From Myxococcales bacterium (lineage in GTDB: Bacteria; Myxococcota_A; Polyangia; Polyangiales; JAFGIB01): a stretch of 64,000 bases of DNA. Position 1 is the first letter of the stretch, and every line of letters starts with the position of its first letter. The DNA is taken from assembly GCA_029880325.1 (NCBI GenBank), contig JAOUOP010000027.1:1-64000 (forward strand), in the 5' to 3' direction. The translations under genes were made by a program, and so were the position numbers. A model generated the notes under the pieces. The model did no database searches. It was not told where the DNA came from and worked only from the letters and a program-made list of their open reading frames with translations. Below, in pieces: positions 34,124 to 43,158 of the stretch.

Positions 34124-36142
34124 TCACCCGCCGCAGGTTGGGTTGACGCAGATCGGGCTGCCGTTGGGGCGCGTGTCTCCGGAGGTGGCCATGCGCGTCG
34201 TATCGCGGTCGTCGCAGACCCAGGCAGCAGGGCAGTCTGCGTCGGTGGCACAGGCCTTGACGCAGACGTTGGCTTCGGGATGGCAGAACATGGAACCGTC
34301 CACCTGGCCGCTTGTGAGACGGATGCCGCAGGCGGCATCTCCCCGTAGCTCGACGCTGTTCAGGATGCGCTGGTCACAGGCGTCACCCAGGTCGGGCTGT
34401 TCGACGCCCATCATCACGTCCTTGCGTTGCTCGCTCAAGGTCTGGGCTTCGTTCAGGCATTCGAGCTTGACGGTAACGCCCGTGGGTGGCTTGGCGAGGT
34501 TCGTGAAAGCCACGCGCTGGGGTTGCTCCGGCTTGCAGTCGCTGCCCAGCGTTTCCGAGAAGTCGTCGTAGTACCAGCCTTCGGCGAAACCGCCGGTGAG
34601 CTGCCGCGTTCCGTCGGTCACGGCGAGCTGTGATACCTGGCAGACGGCGCCACCGTGCTCGGCGACCGTGGCGCGACCGGTGTCGGGAAGCTGCAGGAAC
34701 TCCCAGCCGCTCTGGCGGCAGGCGGTCGGGGTACCGGCCTGGGCCAGGTGGGGGGGGGGCAACTCCCAGACCACCTTGCAGTCCACCAGGCCGTTGGAGT
34801 TGCGCACCAGCGGCCGCGGAAGGCATACGTTGCCCAAGCGATCGGCGATGAGGTTGATAATGGCATCCATGGCGGGACCGAAATCGTCTTCGCAGATCGA
34901 CTGAACGATGCCGCTGTCGCGGAAGCGCCGGGCGACCTCGACCAGCCGGCGCGGCGGAAAGGCCCGACCGCTTTCGCTCTTGCAGGATGGCGCTAGATTG
35001 TCGCCCACGGTCGGGTCGGTGCTGGCAACGACCACCTCTTGCATGCGCGGGTCGGCCAGGATCGTGGCGTAGTGGTTTTCGCGGGCACCCTCGTCTTTGA
35101 AGTCGACCTCGGCCAGAGCTTCGGGCGAGACCAGGTCTGTGGGCACACCCGCGATGACACCGAAGAGGACCAGATCCTGGCGGCTCGGGCGTAGTGCTTG
35201 CAGCCCGCTGACGTAGCGGTCGACGTCGTAGAGGTTGTGCTTGTTGTGGTAGCAGCGGACGTTCAAGTCCTGGTCGCGCAGGGGGTCGTCTTTCGGCAGC
35301 AAGTCATCGGGCGAGAAGTGCCTGGTGTCGTGCGAGGAGCAATCCTCCTCGTCGGTCACGACGATGACCGCGATCAGCGAGATGCCCTCGACGGGATCGT
35401 TGCGCAGGAAGCCGGCGTTTTCCTGGTCGCCGTGTCCCAGCTTTCCGAAGCCGTTTTCGTCGGAGAGAAACTCGAAGCGGTTTTCAGGGAAAGGCTGACC
35501 GGTCATCGGGTCGATGTCGATGGAAGGCCACAGGGCTTTGAACCCCGCCTCCAGCTGCTGTTCGAAGCCGCAGCCGTCGGTTCCGAGCGCCGCGATGCAG
35601 GCGAAGTCCTTTACCGTTTGGTCGGGTTCGTTGACGCCTGCTGCATAGGCAATGAAACGCGGATAGTTGGCTTGGCATTCCGTGGCCTCCGGGCCTGGCC
35701 TGGTATTCATGATGCCGTCGCCGCCGAAACCGTCGCAGCCACCGATGCCCTTGATCCCGACCAGACCCATGTCCGAGGAAACCACGCCCAAGTGCAGGTC
35801 CTTGGCCGCCGGAAAGTCGCTGACGCCGTCGCCGTCGCGGTCGCCGGTGGTCAGCACGCGCACGAGCTTGGGAATTTGCACGGATAACGAGAGCTGCTCT
35901 TCGCGCATGGAGCTGGAGTTATCGACCACGAAGAGCAGGTCGATCTTGTCGATATTGGTAATCGCAACCTGGGCGCTGACGCCGGAGACGAGGCAGGGAT
36001 TGAGTTCCTTGAGGTCGCGCTCGAGGCACCCCGCGAAGAGCAGCGATAGCGCTGCCAATATCACCTTCACCGTCAGGTGCCGCCGCTGCCGCCGGTCGAT
36101 GCTCCCCTTTGAAACGCTGTTGTCGGCTGTGGATCCCATCAT
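34124..36142 (-). CDS. VWA-domain lipoprotein
   Basis: About 672 residues from the paired ATG codons near 36142; the longer frame begins at a GTG at 36448 with an unlikely N-terminus. A basic stretch and hydrophobic segment end in LLFAGC, a lipobox. A von Willebrand A domain follows, with the MIDAS sequence DNSSSM in LLFVVDNSSSMREEQ and a calcium-loop-like DRDGDGVSDF. The C-terminal third is cysteine-rich and ends near CVNPTCGG. Such lipoproteins are common in myxobacteria and are probably surface-exposed and metal-dependent binders; no ligand is known. A run of ten C residues on the coding strand encodes three prolines (see the repeat at 34750). Transcribed toward the RiPP precursor, about 150 bases away. 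Confidence 0.85.
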   Translation of the reverse strand: MMGSTADNSVSKGSIDRRQRRHLTVKVILAALSLLFAGCLERDLKELNPCLVSGVSAQVAITNIDKIDLLFVVDNSSSMREEQLSLSVQIPKLVRVLTTGDRDGDGVSDFPAAKDLHLGVVSSDMGLVGIKGIGGCDGFGGDGIMNTRPGPEATECQANYPRFIAYAAGVNEPDQTVKDFACIAALGTDGCGFEQQLEAGFKALWPSIDIDPMTGQPFPENRFEFLSDENGFGKLGHGDQENAGFLRNDPVEGISLIAVIVVTDEEDCSSHDTRHFSPDDLLPKDDPLRDQDLNVRCYHNKHNLYDVDRYVSGLQALRPSRQDLVLFGVIAGVPTDLVSPEALAEVDFKDEGARENHYATILADPRMQEVVVASTDPTVGDNLAPSCKSESGRAFPPRRLVEVARRFRDSGIVQSICEDDFGPAMDAIINLIADRLGNVCLPRPLVRNSNGLVDCKVVWELPPPHLAQAGTPTACRQSGWEFLQLPDTGRATVAEHGGAVCQVSQLAVTDGTRQLTGGFAEGWYYDDFSETLGSDCKPEQPQRVAFTNLAKPPTGVTVKLECLNEAQTLSEQRKDVMMGVEQPDLGDACDQRILNSVELRGDAACGIRLTSGQVDGSMFCHPEANVCVKACATDADCPAAWVCDDRDTTRMATSGDTRPNGSPICVNPTCGG
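34750..34759. repeat. 10-base G tract inside the VWA lipoprotein gene
   Basis: Ten consecutive G on the plus strand (C on the coding strand) span the codons for a Pro-Pro-Pro-His stretch. A change of one or two bases by slippage would shift the frame and truncate the C-terminal third. Confidence 0.8.
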
Positions 36143-36433
36143 GTCGTCGACTCCCTTGTCCGCTGCGTGCTGGCCGGCATGGCGCGGTCCGCGGAGGCAG
36201 CGCGCACGCCGCTGCCAGGGGCCGCGACTGCGGTTCTCTTGCTTCCCCGAGCCCGGCTTGCACCGGGGTCCCGAGCCACTCGCTCCCCCTTGCAAGTAGC
36301 GGGCCAAGCACAACAGCGCCGTGCTTTGCGCGGTGCGCGGGAGGTCGTGTGCCCAACGAGCGCCGGGCTCGGTCAACTGGGTTGGCCGCCCTCGCCAACG
36401 CCGTGCGCTGAGGCGGCGTGATAGACTTCGGTG
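36143..36433. promoter_or_regulatory. divergent region between VWA lipoprotein and small lipoprotein
   Basis: About 290 bases separate the VWA lipoprotein (minus) from the lipoprotein starting at 36434 (plus). Both promoters should lie here. GC-rich sequence without a clear promoter motif by eye. Confidence 0.4.
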
Positions 36434-37168
36434 ATGCGCCAAGTCCACCGACTCTACCGTCGCAACCGGAGCGTCAGCGTCTGCTTCGCCATGCTGCTGA
36501 CCTGCGCCTGCGGCACCACCACGCCGGTCGAGCGACCGGTGCCCCCCACACCCGAGGAACCAGCGGTCGTTGCATCGCGGGAGCCGGTGCCTGGGTCTGC
36601 CCTCTACGGAGCCGGCGATGCCTTGCAGGACGCCCTGGCCGGACAGTGGGAGTATGTGGGCACGGGCCCCTGGCCGACGATTGAGCGCTCGAGCGCCTGC
36701 GTCTTTCGCAACGACCGGGTACTAGTGGTCAATGTCTACTGCACGGTCTCGGAGATCGAGGCCTTTGCCGTCCAGATCTACTCACCCGAGCGGGGGCGCG
36801 TGCGCATCTACGCCGAGGGCAAACGCCCGGTGCGCGCACGCCAGCGCGAGGAGTACTTCACGTTTCTGGCCGAGAGTGAACCGCCGCCCGAGCCCGGGGT
36901 GGCGCCCAAGGTGGAGCTGACGATGTCTTTTGATGAGCTCGCGCAGCACGAAAAGCGGCGGCACGACGCCATGTTGCCGGGCTGCTACGGCGGCGAGCGC
37001 CACGAAGAGACGGTGGGTGGCTGCCTGGGCGCACTTACTTCCGAGGCGCCCCGCTGGGCCGAGCAAAACCGCGCGTTCTTGGAACGGCCGGGCGACCCTT
37101 GGTATCGCTTGGTGCGCGAGATGCACGCGTTGGCGGCGCGCCACGGCAGGGATCCGGAGGGGGCGTAG
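36434..37168 (+). CDS. small lipoprotein, family unknown
   Basis: A 244-residue protein starting at ATG 36434, one codon after a GTG. The basic N-terminus and hydrophobic VCFAMLLTCAC segment, then a proline-rich linker (PVPPTPEEP), suggest a lipoprotein with the second cysteine as the modified residue. The mature domain is about 180 residues with no catalytic motif I recognise; it contains a few cysteines (ACVF, VYCTV, GCYGG, GGCLG). It is divergent from the VWA lipoprotein and convergent with the chemosensory operon. Confidence 0.7.
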   Translation: MRQVHRLYRRNRSVSVCFAMLLTCACGTTTPVERPVPPTPEEPAVVASREPVPGSALYGAGDALQDALAGQWEYVGTGPWPTIERSSACVFRNDRVLVVNVYCTVSEIEAFAVQIYSPERGRVRIYAEGKRPVRARQREEYFTFLAESEPPPEPGVAPKVELTMSFDELAQHEKRRHDAMLPGCYGGERHEETVGGCLGALTSEAPRWAEQNRAFLERPGDPWYRLVREMHALAARHGRDPEGA

Positions 37169-37346
37169 TAGAGCGTCGAGCGGTATGAAGGCACCCCGCT
37201 ATCGCGGCCCTCGGCCGGCGCGGCGCGCCGCTGCAGCGTCTTGATGCCGCTCTCGGGCTACGACCGGGCACCGAAACGACGTCGAGAACCCGCTTTCGCT
37301 CGCGACGGTGCGTCCTTTTTCAAAGCGCTTAACGCTGCCTTTCCGA

Positions 37347-38474
37347 TCAGGATTCGGCCTTCATCTTCTCGTAGCACTCATCGGCTGCTGCCTTCCAGCT
37401 GTCGAGGCGGTCGCTGGCGCCGACAGACTCGAGGTATTCGAGGTCGACCTTCACATGCTCGTGGTCCTCGGCTCCGCTGAGCTCGTAGGCCAGGGCATCG
37501 GCCACGTGCACAGCGCACAGTACCCCGATGCCCTCCTGGGCCCCTTCCTTGGGCATGTGGTGAAAGGCCGCGGCCTCGACGATGCGATCGGGAAGCCCCC
37601 AAATGCCCAGCAAGCAAGCGCCAGTACGCTCATGACCAGTTTTTGTTGGATCTTCGGGGTCGATAATGAGCTTCCCCACGTCGTGAAGCAGGGCAGCGGC
37701 AAAGGCCTCGGCTGGTTCGCGGCGGTCGTCAATAATGCGCCAGGCGATGCGGGCCGTCAGCAGCGCGTGCTCCTGGAGGTCCTCCACAAGGTCCCGCTCC
37801 CCGGAGTTCATGCCCGACTTGTCGAAGACCTCCAGCATCAGCACAAGGTTCTTCACCAAGTCGAATCCCAGGCGCGTGACTGCGCTTTCGACCGATGCGA
37901 TCTCGACTCGAGGAGCGAAGAACGAGGAGTTGACAAGCTGCAAAACCTTGGCGCTCATGGCCACGTCGCGCTCGACGATATGGGCGATGTCGCGCGCGGT
38001 CGTTCGGGGTTGCTCCAGCTTGCGCGTGAGTTCGCCGTAGACGCGGGGAGCCGGCGGTAGGCGCGAAGTCCGCCCGATGCGCTCGCTCAGGTCCCAGTCA
38101 GAGATCACACCGCGCAGCTTCAAGGCCCTGTCGATGACGGCTTCAAGGACCTGCGGCGGACAGGGCTTGCTGAGGGCCTGATGAGCCACAGAGATGGCTC
38201 GCAGAACCACCTCGCGTTCCGTGTAGCCCGAGAGTACCACGCGAACCGTATTTGGGTGCAGGTCGCGCACGTGCTGCAGCAGGCTCGCGCCGTCCATGCC
38301 AGGCATTCTCATGTCGGTCACGACGACATCGACCGGCGCTTCCCTGAGCATCTGCAGCGCCTCATCACCACTGGCCGCGAAGGACATATCCCATTCGCGT
38401 CGTCGCCGCCGAAATCGATTCCGCAGGCCGTCGAGGATCAACGGCTCGTCATCGACGAATAGGATCTGCTTCAT
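37347..38474 (-). CDS. response regulator with HDOD domain
   Basis: About 375 residues. Residues 1-125 are a receiver (LFVDDEPLILDGL, phosphoacceptor in VVTDMRMPG, LSKPC). An HDOD domain follows (RLPPAPRVYGELTRKLEQ, SAKVLQLVNSSFF, SAVTRLGFDLVKNLVL), with a degenerate HD-like region at the end (LLHDVGKLIID). HDOD regulators act in cyclic di-GMP and chemosensory signalling in several proteobacteria. The ATG at 38474 overlaps the stop of the preceding kinase by four bases. It is the last gene of the chemosensory operon and a likely output for one of the two kinases before it. Confidence 0.9.
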   Translation of the reverse strand: MKQILFVDDEPLILDGLRNRFRRRRREWDMSFAASGDEALQMLREAPVDVVVTDMRMPGMDGASLLQHVRDLHPNTVRVVLSGYTEREVVLRAISVAHQALSKPCPPQVLEAVIDRALKLRGVISDWDLSERIGRTSRLPPAPRVYGELTRKLEQPRTTARDIAHIVERDVAMSAKVLQLVNSSFFAPRVEIASVESAVTRLGFDLVKNLVLMLEVFDKSGMNSGERDLVEDLQEHALLTARIAWRIIDDRREPAEAFAAALLHDVGKLIIDPEDPTKTGHERTGACLLGIWGLPDRIVEAAAFHHMPKEGAQEGIGVLCAVHVADALAYELSGAEDHEHVKVDLEYLESVGASDRLDSWKAAADECYEKMKAES

Positions 38475-39955
38475 AGCTCTATCTCCTCGCTCTGATACTC
38501 CGTGCACATGGTGGGTAGGCGCAGGTGCACCGTGCGCGTGCCGCCGGACGTGCGTTCGAAGCTCAGGCTACCGCCCTGCTTGGCTACCACCGCCGACAGG
38601 GTCGTGCTCGGCTCGAAGCCCGTCGCGCCGGTGGTCGCGTCCCGGGAGGGCCGTGTAGCGCCCTTCGCGTGCGCCGTTCGCGTGCCCGTGTCGTGTATTG
38701 AGACCCTTACCATGTCGCCCTCGTGGGCTGTCAGAACGGAAATCGTGCCGCGTTCGCTGCCGCCCTGCACGGACTCGCGCACGGCTCGAGCCGCGCTGGC
38801 CAGCAGCGATACGATGAGCCGCCGAATCATCGTAGGTCGGCACAAAATCATCGGCAAGTCGGCAAAATCGGTCTGCACATGTGCCACGTAGCGGTAGTCG
38901 GCGTGGGTCGCGATGAGAGCATCCTCGACGGCCTGATTCAAATCGAGCGCCTCGACCCCCCGCTCGTCCGGATAGGAGAATTCCTTGAGCGCCCTGACGA
39001 TGTCCGTAATTTGCTCGATTCCCATCAGTGCCCGGCTCAGGGCTCGGGGGACCTGGTCCTCGATATAGGAGAGTTCCTCCAGCGCGTCGGGGCGGAGTGC
39101 GGTCAGACCTTGCTCGCCCGGAGCTGATCCGTCGTCGCCGCCGGATGTGATACTGCGGCGAGCGATGGGCAATAGCTCTTGGAGCACTTCGTCGAGAAAC
39201 TGCAGGCTGTCGCCGATGTACTGCAGCGGCGTGTTGATTTCGTGAGCAACACCCACCGCCAGTTGGGCGACAGCACGCAGCTTTTGAGCCGAGCTGGCTG
39301 CCAGGTCGGCGCTCTTTCGATGTTCGTCGGCGACCTCGAGCCGTTGCTCCACCTGCCGAAGCTCCGTCGATTTTTCCTGTATTGCCGACTCCATGCCCCT
39401 AAGGCGCTGAGCGAACCAGCCGGCCAACCCCCAGCGAGAGCGCAAAGCCCGAAGCAGCTGGCGAACCTCGTCCTGGTCATAGGGCTTGCCAATCAGCAAT
39501 ACGCGATCGCTGCCCCCGAAGGCGTCGAGAATTGCACCCCAGGCGTGTTCCTTACGTTCGGCGCAAAGGGCCACGGCGGTCTCCGGATTCGCCTCCAATA
39601 TCCGGCTGGCCGTCTCCACACCGTCCCACCCCCCGCCAAGCGCGATGTCGACGAAGGCGACGGCGTAGGGGTGCTGGAGGTTTCTGGCCAGGCGTACCAG
39701 CTCGTAGGCCTCTTCGCCGCCGTATGCGTGCTCGAGTTCAAAGCCAGAGGGCGAGGACTTTGCATGCAGTGACGCTTGGACCATCGGGCGCAACTCGGCG
39801 CTGGCTGAGCCGCGTAAGATGTTGCGAAATGAGGCATGAACGGCCTCATGCGGATCCACGAGCAACAATCGGACCGTTTCCGAGCCGCTCGGTGCCAACG
39901 AGCTGCGAATATCGCTTTGACCGAAAGGCCAGGACGACTCGTGTACATTCGGCAT
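38471..39955 (-). CDS. receiver-histidine kinase with degenerate ATPase
   Basis: About 494 residues. An N-terminal receiver (VRLLLVDPHEAVHASF, acceptor region VAFVDIALGG, then LIGKPYD) precedes a coiled coil and a kinase core with H-box GVAHEINTPLQYIGDSL. The ATPase domain looks damaged: the N-box position reads IVSLLASAARAV without the conserved asparagine, and the G1 position reads HDTGTR. It may therefore not phosphorylate itself normally and could serve as a phosphotransfer or heterodimer partner of the next kinase upstream. Two ATG codons, 39964 and 39955, lie after GGAGAGG; I used the second. Tenth of eleven genes in the operon. Confidence 0.85.
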   Translation of the reverse strand: MPNVHESSWPFGQSDIRSSLAPSGSETVRLLLVDPHEAVHASFRNILRGSASAELRPMVQASLHAKSSPSGFELEHAYGGEEAYELVRLARNLQHPYAVAFVDIALGGGWDGVETASRILEANPETAVALCAERKEHAWGAILDAFGGSDRVLLIGKPYDQDEVRQLLRALRSRWGLAGWFAQRLRGMESAIQEKSTELRQVEQRLEVADEHRKSADLAASSAQKLRAVAQLAVGVAHEINTPLQYIGDSLQFLDEVLQELLPIARRSITSGGDDGSAPGEQGLTALRPDALEELSYIEDQVPRALSRALMGIEQITDIVRALKEFSYPDERGVEALDLNQAVEDALIATHADYRYVAHVQTDFADLPMILCRPTMIRRLIVSLLASAARAVRESVQGGSERGTISVLTAHEGDMVRVSIHDTGTRTAHAKGATRPSRDATTGATGFEPSTTLSAVVAKQGGSLSFERTSGGTRTVHLRLPTMCTEYQSEEIEL

Positions 39956-40056
39956 AATTCCCATCCTCTCCTCGAACTTCCATGGTGCTCGCATCGATCG
40001 ATTGGCCGCGATAGGAGCCTACCTGACGCCAAATAAAGTGACACGTAGCCACGCGC

Positions 40057-41331
40057 TCAATGCCAATGCCGCTCTCCTGCGTCAGGCTCAAGGGGGAGTG
40101 AGACGACGATGGTCGTGCCTACGCCCTCCTCGCTCTCGACTTCAATCGCTCCCCCACAGCGGTCTTCGATCGTCACCCGCGCGATGGCCAGGCCGTGACC
40201 CAGGCCATGACCCATTTCTCTGGTTGCAAAGAACGGTTCAAGAATTCGACGGCGAACCTCTTCAGGCATACCAGGACCATCGTCTGAAACTCGAATTTCG
40301 ATGCTAGAGCCTCTGCGCTTGGTTGAAATTTGAATGTTGGATTTTTCGCCCCCCGGCCGCTGTGCGACCAGGTCGGCAACCGCGTGGGCTGCGTTCACGA
40401 GGATATTGAGGAGCGCCTGGCTCAGGTCGCCGGGGTGAGCGATGACCGTGGGCAGTCCCCCCTCGAGATCGAAGTGTACTTCGGCCACGTGCTTCCATTC
40501 GTTTCGCGCCACCGTGACGGTGCTCTTGAGAAATTCGTTGATATCGATAGGGAATGGATCCTTGCTGCCCGGGTGGGCGAGTAATTTCATCGCACCCACA
40601 ATATCGCTGACGCGCAGCAGTCCATCCATCGATTGGGCGACGGCGACGGGAAGCTCCCGAACAAGGTAGCTCAAATCGCTCTCGTCCTCGATTTCGCCAA
40701 GCTCGCGAAGGGATGCGGACTGGCTGGATTCGTAAACGCGCAGCCTGTCCCGGTAGCTGGCAAGCAGGCGCAGTACGTCCTCCAGCCCAGACCGTACGAA
40801 CTCGGTGTTGTCTCCTACGAACTGCAGTGGCGTGTTGATCTCGTGTGCAATGCCAGCCGCCAGCTGCCCAAGGGTCTCCAGTTTTTGTCCCTGCAGTTGA
40901 TTTTCGCGCTCGCGCCGGGCGACAACCTGCCGCTGCAGATCGAGCACCTCAAGCTGTAAACGCACCCGTTGCCGCAACTCTTCGGGCTCGAAGGGTCTGG
41001 CAATGTAGTCGTTGGCGCCAGCTTCGAGAAGCTTCGCCTTGTACTCATCGGATCCACGACCGGTGAGGATTAGAACAGGTAGATCGTTGCGTGACTTCGT
41101 CTCACGTAGCAGGCGCAAAAGACCGAGGCCCCCCAGGCCGGGCATCTCGTAAGCGCATACCAGAAGCGACCAGTCGCCCTCGGATAGGCGGTCGAGAGCT
41201 TCCCTCCCGTCGCAGGCCTCAGCGACCTCAACGCATCTCATGTTCTTGAGCGCGCAAATCACCACAGCGCGGGCCAAAAGCGAATTATCAACCACCATGA
41301 CACGGTGAAGTTCTTGCGACGACGCGGTCAT
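40057..41331 (-). CDS. histidine kinase with pseudo-receiver domain
   Basis: About 424 residues from the ATG at 41331, which overlaps the cheB stop by four bases. The N-terminal receiver-like domain keeps HRVMVVDNSLLARAVV and a later LTGRGSDE and IARPFEP, but the acceptor site reads LLVCAYEMPG, with alanine where the phosphorylated aspartate should be. The kinase core has H-box GIAHEINTPLQFVGDN and a complete ATPase: NILVNAAHAV, DDGPGM and GHGLGHGLAIA. So it should be an active kinase with a receiver-fold input that cannot be phosphorylated. It sits between cheB and the related kinase that follows. Confidence 0.88.
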   Translation of the reverse strand: MTASSQELHRVMVVDNSLLARAVVICALKNMRCVEVAEACDGREALDRLSEGDWSLLVCAYEMPGLGGLGLLRLLRETKSRNDLPVLILTGRGSDEYKAKLLEAGANDYIARPFEPEELRQRVRLQLEVLDLQRQVVARRERENQLQGQKLETLGQLAAGIAHEINTPLQFVGDNTEFVRSGLEDVLRLLASYRDRLRVYESSQSASLRELGEIEDESDLSYLVRELPVAVAQSMDGLLRVSDIVGAMKLLAHPGSKDPFPIDINEFLKSTVTVARNEWKHVAEVHFDLEGGLPTVIAHPGDLSQALLNILVNAAHAVADLVAQRPGGEKSNIQISTKRRGSSIEIRVSDDGPGMPEEVRRRILEPFFATREMGHGLGHGLAIARVTIEDRCGGAIEVESEEGVGTTIVVSLPLEPDAGERHWH

Positions 41332-42449
41332 GCCACCTCGTTCGTTGCGACGTCGGTCTTTTCGCGGCTCGCCCATGCGACGATTTCTGCGGAGATGGCC
41401 TCCAGCGGCTTTACGCGGCAGGCAGCGCCAAGCTTGATGGCTGCGCCGGGCATGCCCCATACGACGCTCGTAGCCTGGTCTTGAGCCACGGTCATCGCAC
41501 CGGTTTTGCGCAGCTGCAACAGGCCCTCGGCTCCGTCAGCGCCCATGCCGGTCAGAAGGATTCCGAGCGCGTTGGGGCCCACGTGCTTGCTCACGGAGTC
41601 AAACATCACGTCCACCGACGGTCGATGGCGATTGACCGGGGCGCCGGCGTCCGTCTCACAGACGTAGCGCGCGCCGTCCTTGCGAACTTTGAGATGCAGG
41701 TGACCTGGCGCAATATAAACGTGCCCCGGTCGAACAGCGGCGCCGGGCGCTGCCTCCTGCACGCGCAGGGCAGTTACCTCATTGAGGCGATTGGCAAACG
41801 GCTTGCTGAACGCCTCCGGAATATGCTGGGTCACCACAATGCCCGGCGCATCCGCCGGTAAGTTGCTCAGGATCGCACGAATAGCCTCGGTCCCGCCGGT
41901 CGATGCACCGATTGCAACGACGCGGTCTGTAGTGCGTAGAAAGTCGGAGCGACCCTGAGTCGCGAGCTGCTTGACGCGTTCGGCTGCTGCACTGTCGCCC
42001 GGCAACTGCCGAACCCTTGCACGGGAGAAATTGCTCCGGGCCGCAACCTTCACCTTGGTTACGATTTCCTCGGCCAGGTCCGTCAGTCCTTGGGAAACGT
42101 CCAGCCTGGGTTTCGCCACAAAGTCGATGGCTCCCAACTCCAAAGCCGTCAGTGTGACATCGGCGCCGCGCTCGGTAAGCGAAGAGATCATTAGCACCGG
42201 TGTTGGCCGCAGGCGCATGAGGTTCGAGAGAAAAGTCAACCCATCCATGCGAGGCATTTCAACGTCGAGCGTAAGCACGTCGGGGCTAAGGCGCTTCGTC
42301 TTCTCGCGCGCGTCGTAGGGATCTCTGGCGGTTCCGACGACCGTGATCTCGGGGTCGGCGTTCAGAATCTCCTCGAGCAGGCGCCGCACCAACGCAGAAT
42401 CGTCAACCACCAGTACGCGAATCGGCGCGCTTTGAGTCTTGTCATTCAT
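41328..42449 (-). CDS. cheB: chemotaxis methylesterase/deamidase CheB
   Basis: A 373-residue protein. The receiver at 1-125 has LVVDDSALVRR and the acceptor in LTLDVEMPRMDG. The esterase domain begins near 175 with GASTGGTEA (catalytic serine), TQHIPEAF (histidine) and GMGADGAEG (aspartate). It removes methyl groups from receptor glutamates when phosphorylated by CheA. One base separates it from cheD, and its stop overlaps the next kinase gene. Its partner receptor is the globin-coupled protein upstream, whose C-terminal AWEEF could tether it. Confidence 0.95.
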   Translation of the reverse strand: MNDKTQSAPIRVLVVDDSALVRRLLEEILNADPEITVVGTARDPYDAREKTKRLSPDVLTLDVEMPRMDGLTFLSNLMRLRPTPVLMISSLTERGADVTLTALELGAIDFVAKPRLDVSQGLTDLAEEIVTKVKVAARSNFSRARVRQLPGDSAAAERVKQLATQGRSDFLRTTDRVVAIGASTGGTEAIRAILSNLPADAPGIVVTQHIPEAFSKPFANRLNEVTALRVQEAAPGAAVRPGHVYIAPGHLHLKVRKDGARYVCETDAGAPVNRHRPSVDVMFDSVSKHVGPNALGILLTGMGADGAEGLLQLRKTGAMTVAQDQATSVVWGMPGAAIKLGAACRVKPLEAISAEIVAWASREKTDVATNEVA

Positions 42450-42450
42450 A

Positions 42451-43158
42451 TCATTCTCCGGGCGGTGGACGAAGGCTCGCGATTTTCACAACGAGATCCC
42501 ACTCGTAGGACGACTCCTGGTCAACCAAGGCGTTTTGCACCGTGGGAGGCAGACGCCTCATGCGCACACGGCCGGACGCAGGAAAGTAGTGGATACGGCG
42601 CGGAAATGGGCCGCCTACATCCTCCGCGACGATTTTCAGGCCGCGCGAATACAGAAACTCGTGTACGAACCGAATGTTGCCATCGCCTATGTTCAGGTCG
42701 CTGTCGAGCACTCGACCGCCCCCGAACACCTTCACTTCCAGGTCGCTCTCGCAAGCGCCACCCGTTACGAGATCTTCGATCAGACTCTCCATCGCAAACT
42801 CGCCGTAGCGCCCGGCTTCACCCGAGGTGATGCATCCACGTCGCGGCAACATGAAGTGGTTCATGCCACCGACAGCGGCCTTTGGGTCTCTGATGCATGC
42901 CGAGACGCAGGACCCGAGAATCGTCGAAATCATCTCGTCTCTATGGGTCACGTAAGCCTGGCCCGGGAGGATCTGCACTACCCGCATGCCAAGACGGCGA
43001 TCCCAATAGGAGGGAATCTCCTCGGTCACGCCCAGTTCTTCGGGCCGAAGTGAGCGTGCAAGATTCGCGCGTGGCGGCCCGTTCCCAGAGGGACTTGGCA
43101 GAGAGAATCGCGTACGCTGCGCCTCCTTGGCCATCGCTGCACGGACGCTGTCGATCAT
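42451..43158 (-). CDS. cheD: chemoreceptor glutamine deamidase CheD
   Basis: A 235-residue protein with the CheD catalytic pair: cysteine in GSCVSAC and histidine in GGMNHFM. It deamidates receptor glutamines and often influences CheA activity. Some 60 residues precede the family core, longer than usual. Its ATG overlaps the cheR stop by four bases. Confidence 0.93.
   Translation of the reverse strand: MIDSVRAAMAKEAQRTRFSLPSPSGNGPPRANLARSLRPEELGVTEEIPSYWDRRLGMRVVQILPGQAYVTHRDEMISTILGSCVSACIRDPKAAVGGMNHFMLPRRGCITSGEAGRYGEFAMESLIEDLVTGGACESDLEVKVFGGGRVLDSDLNIGDGNIRFVHEFLYSRGLKIVAEDVGGPFPRRIHYFPASGRVRMRRLPPTVQNALVDQESSYEWDLVVKIASLRPPPGE

Noticed and set aside
36143-36448. Extending the VWA lipoprotein to the GTG at 36448
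   Set aside because: The extra 100 residues are low-quality and would place the lipoprotein signal far from the N-terminus.
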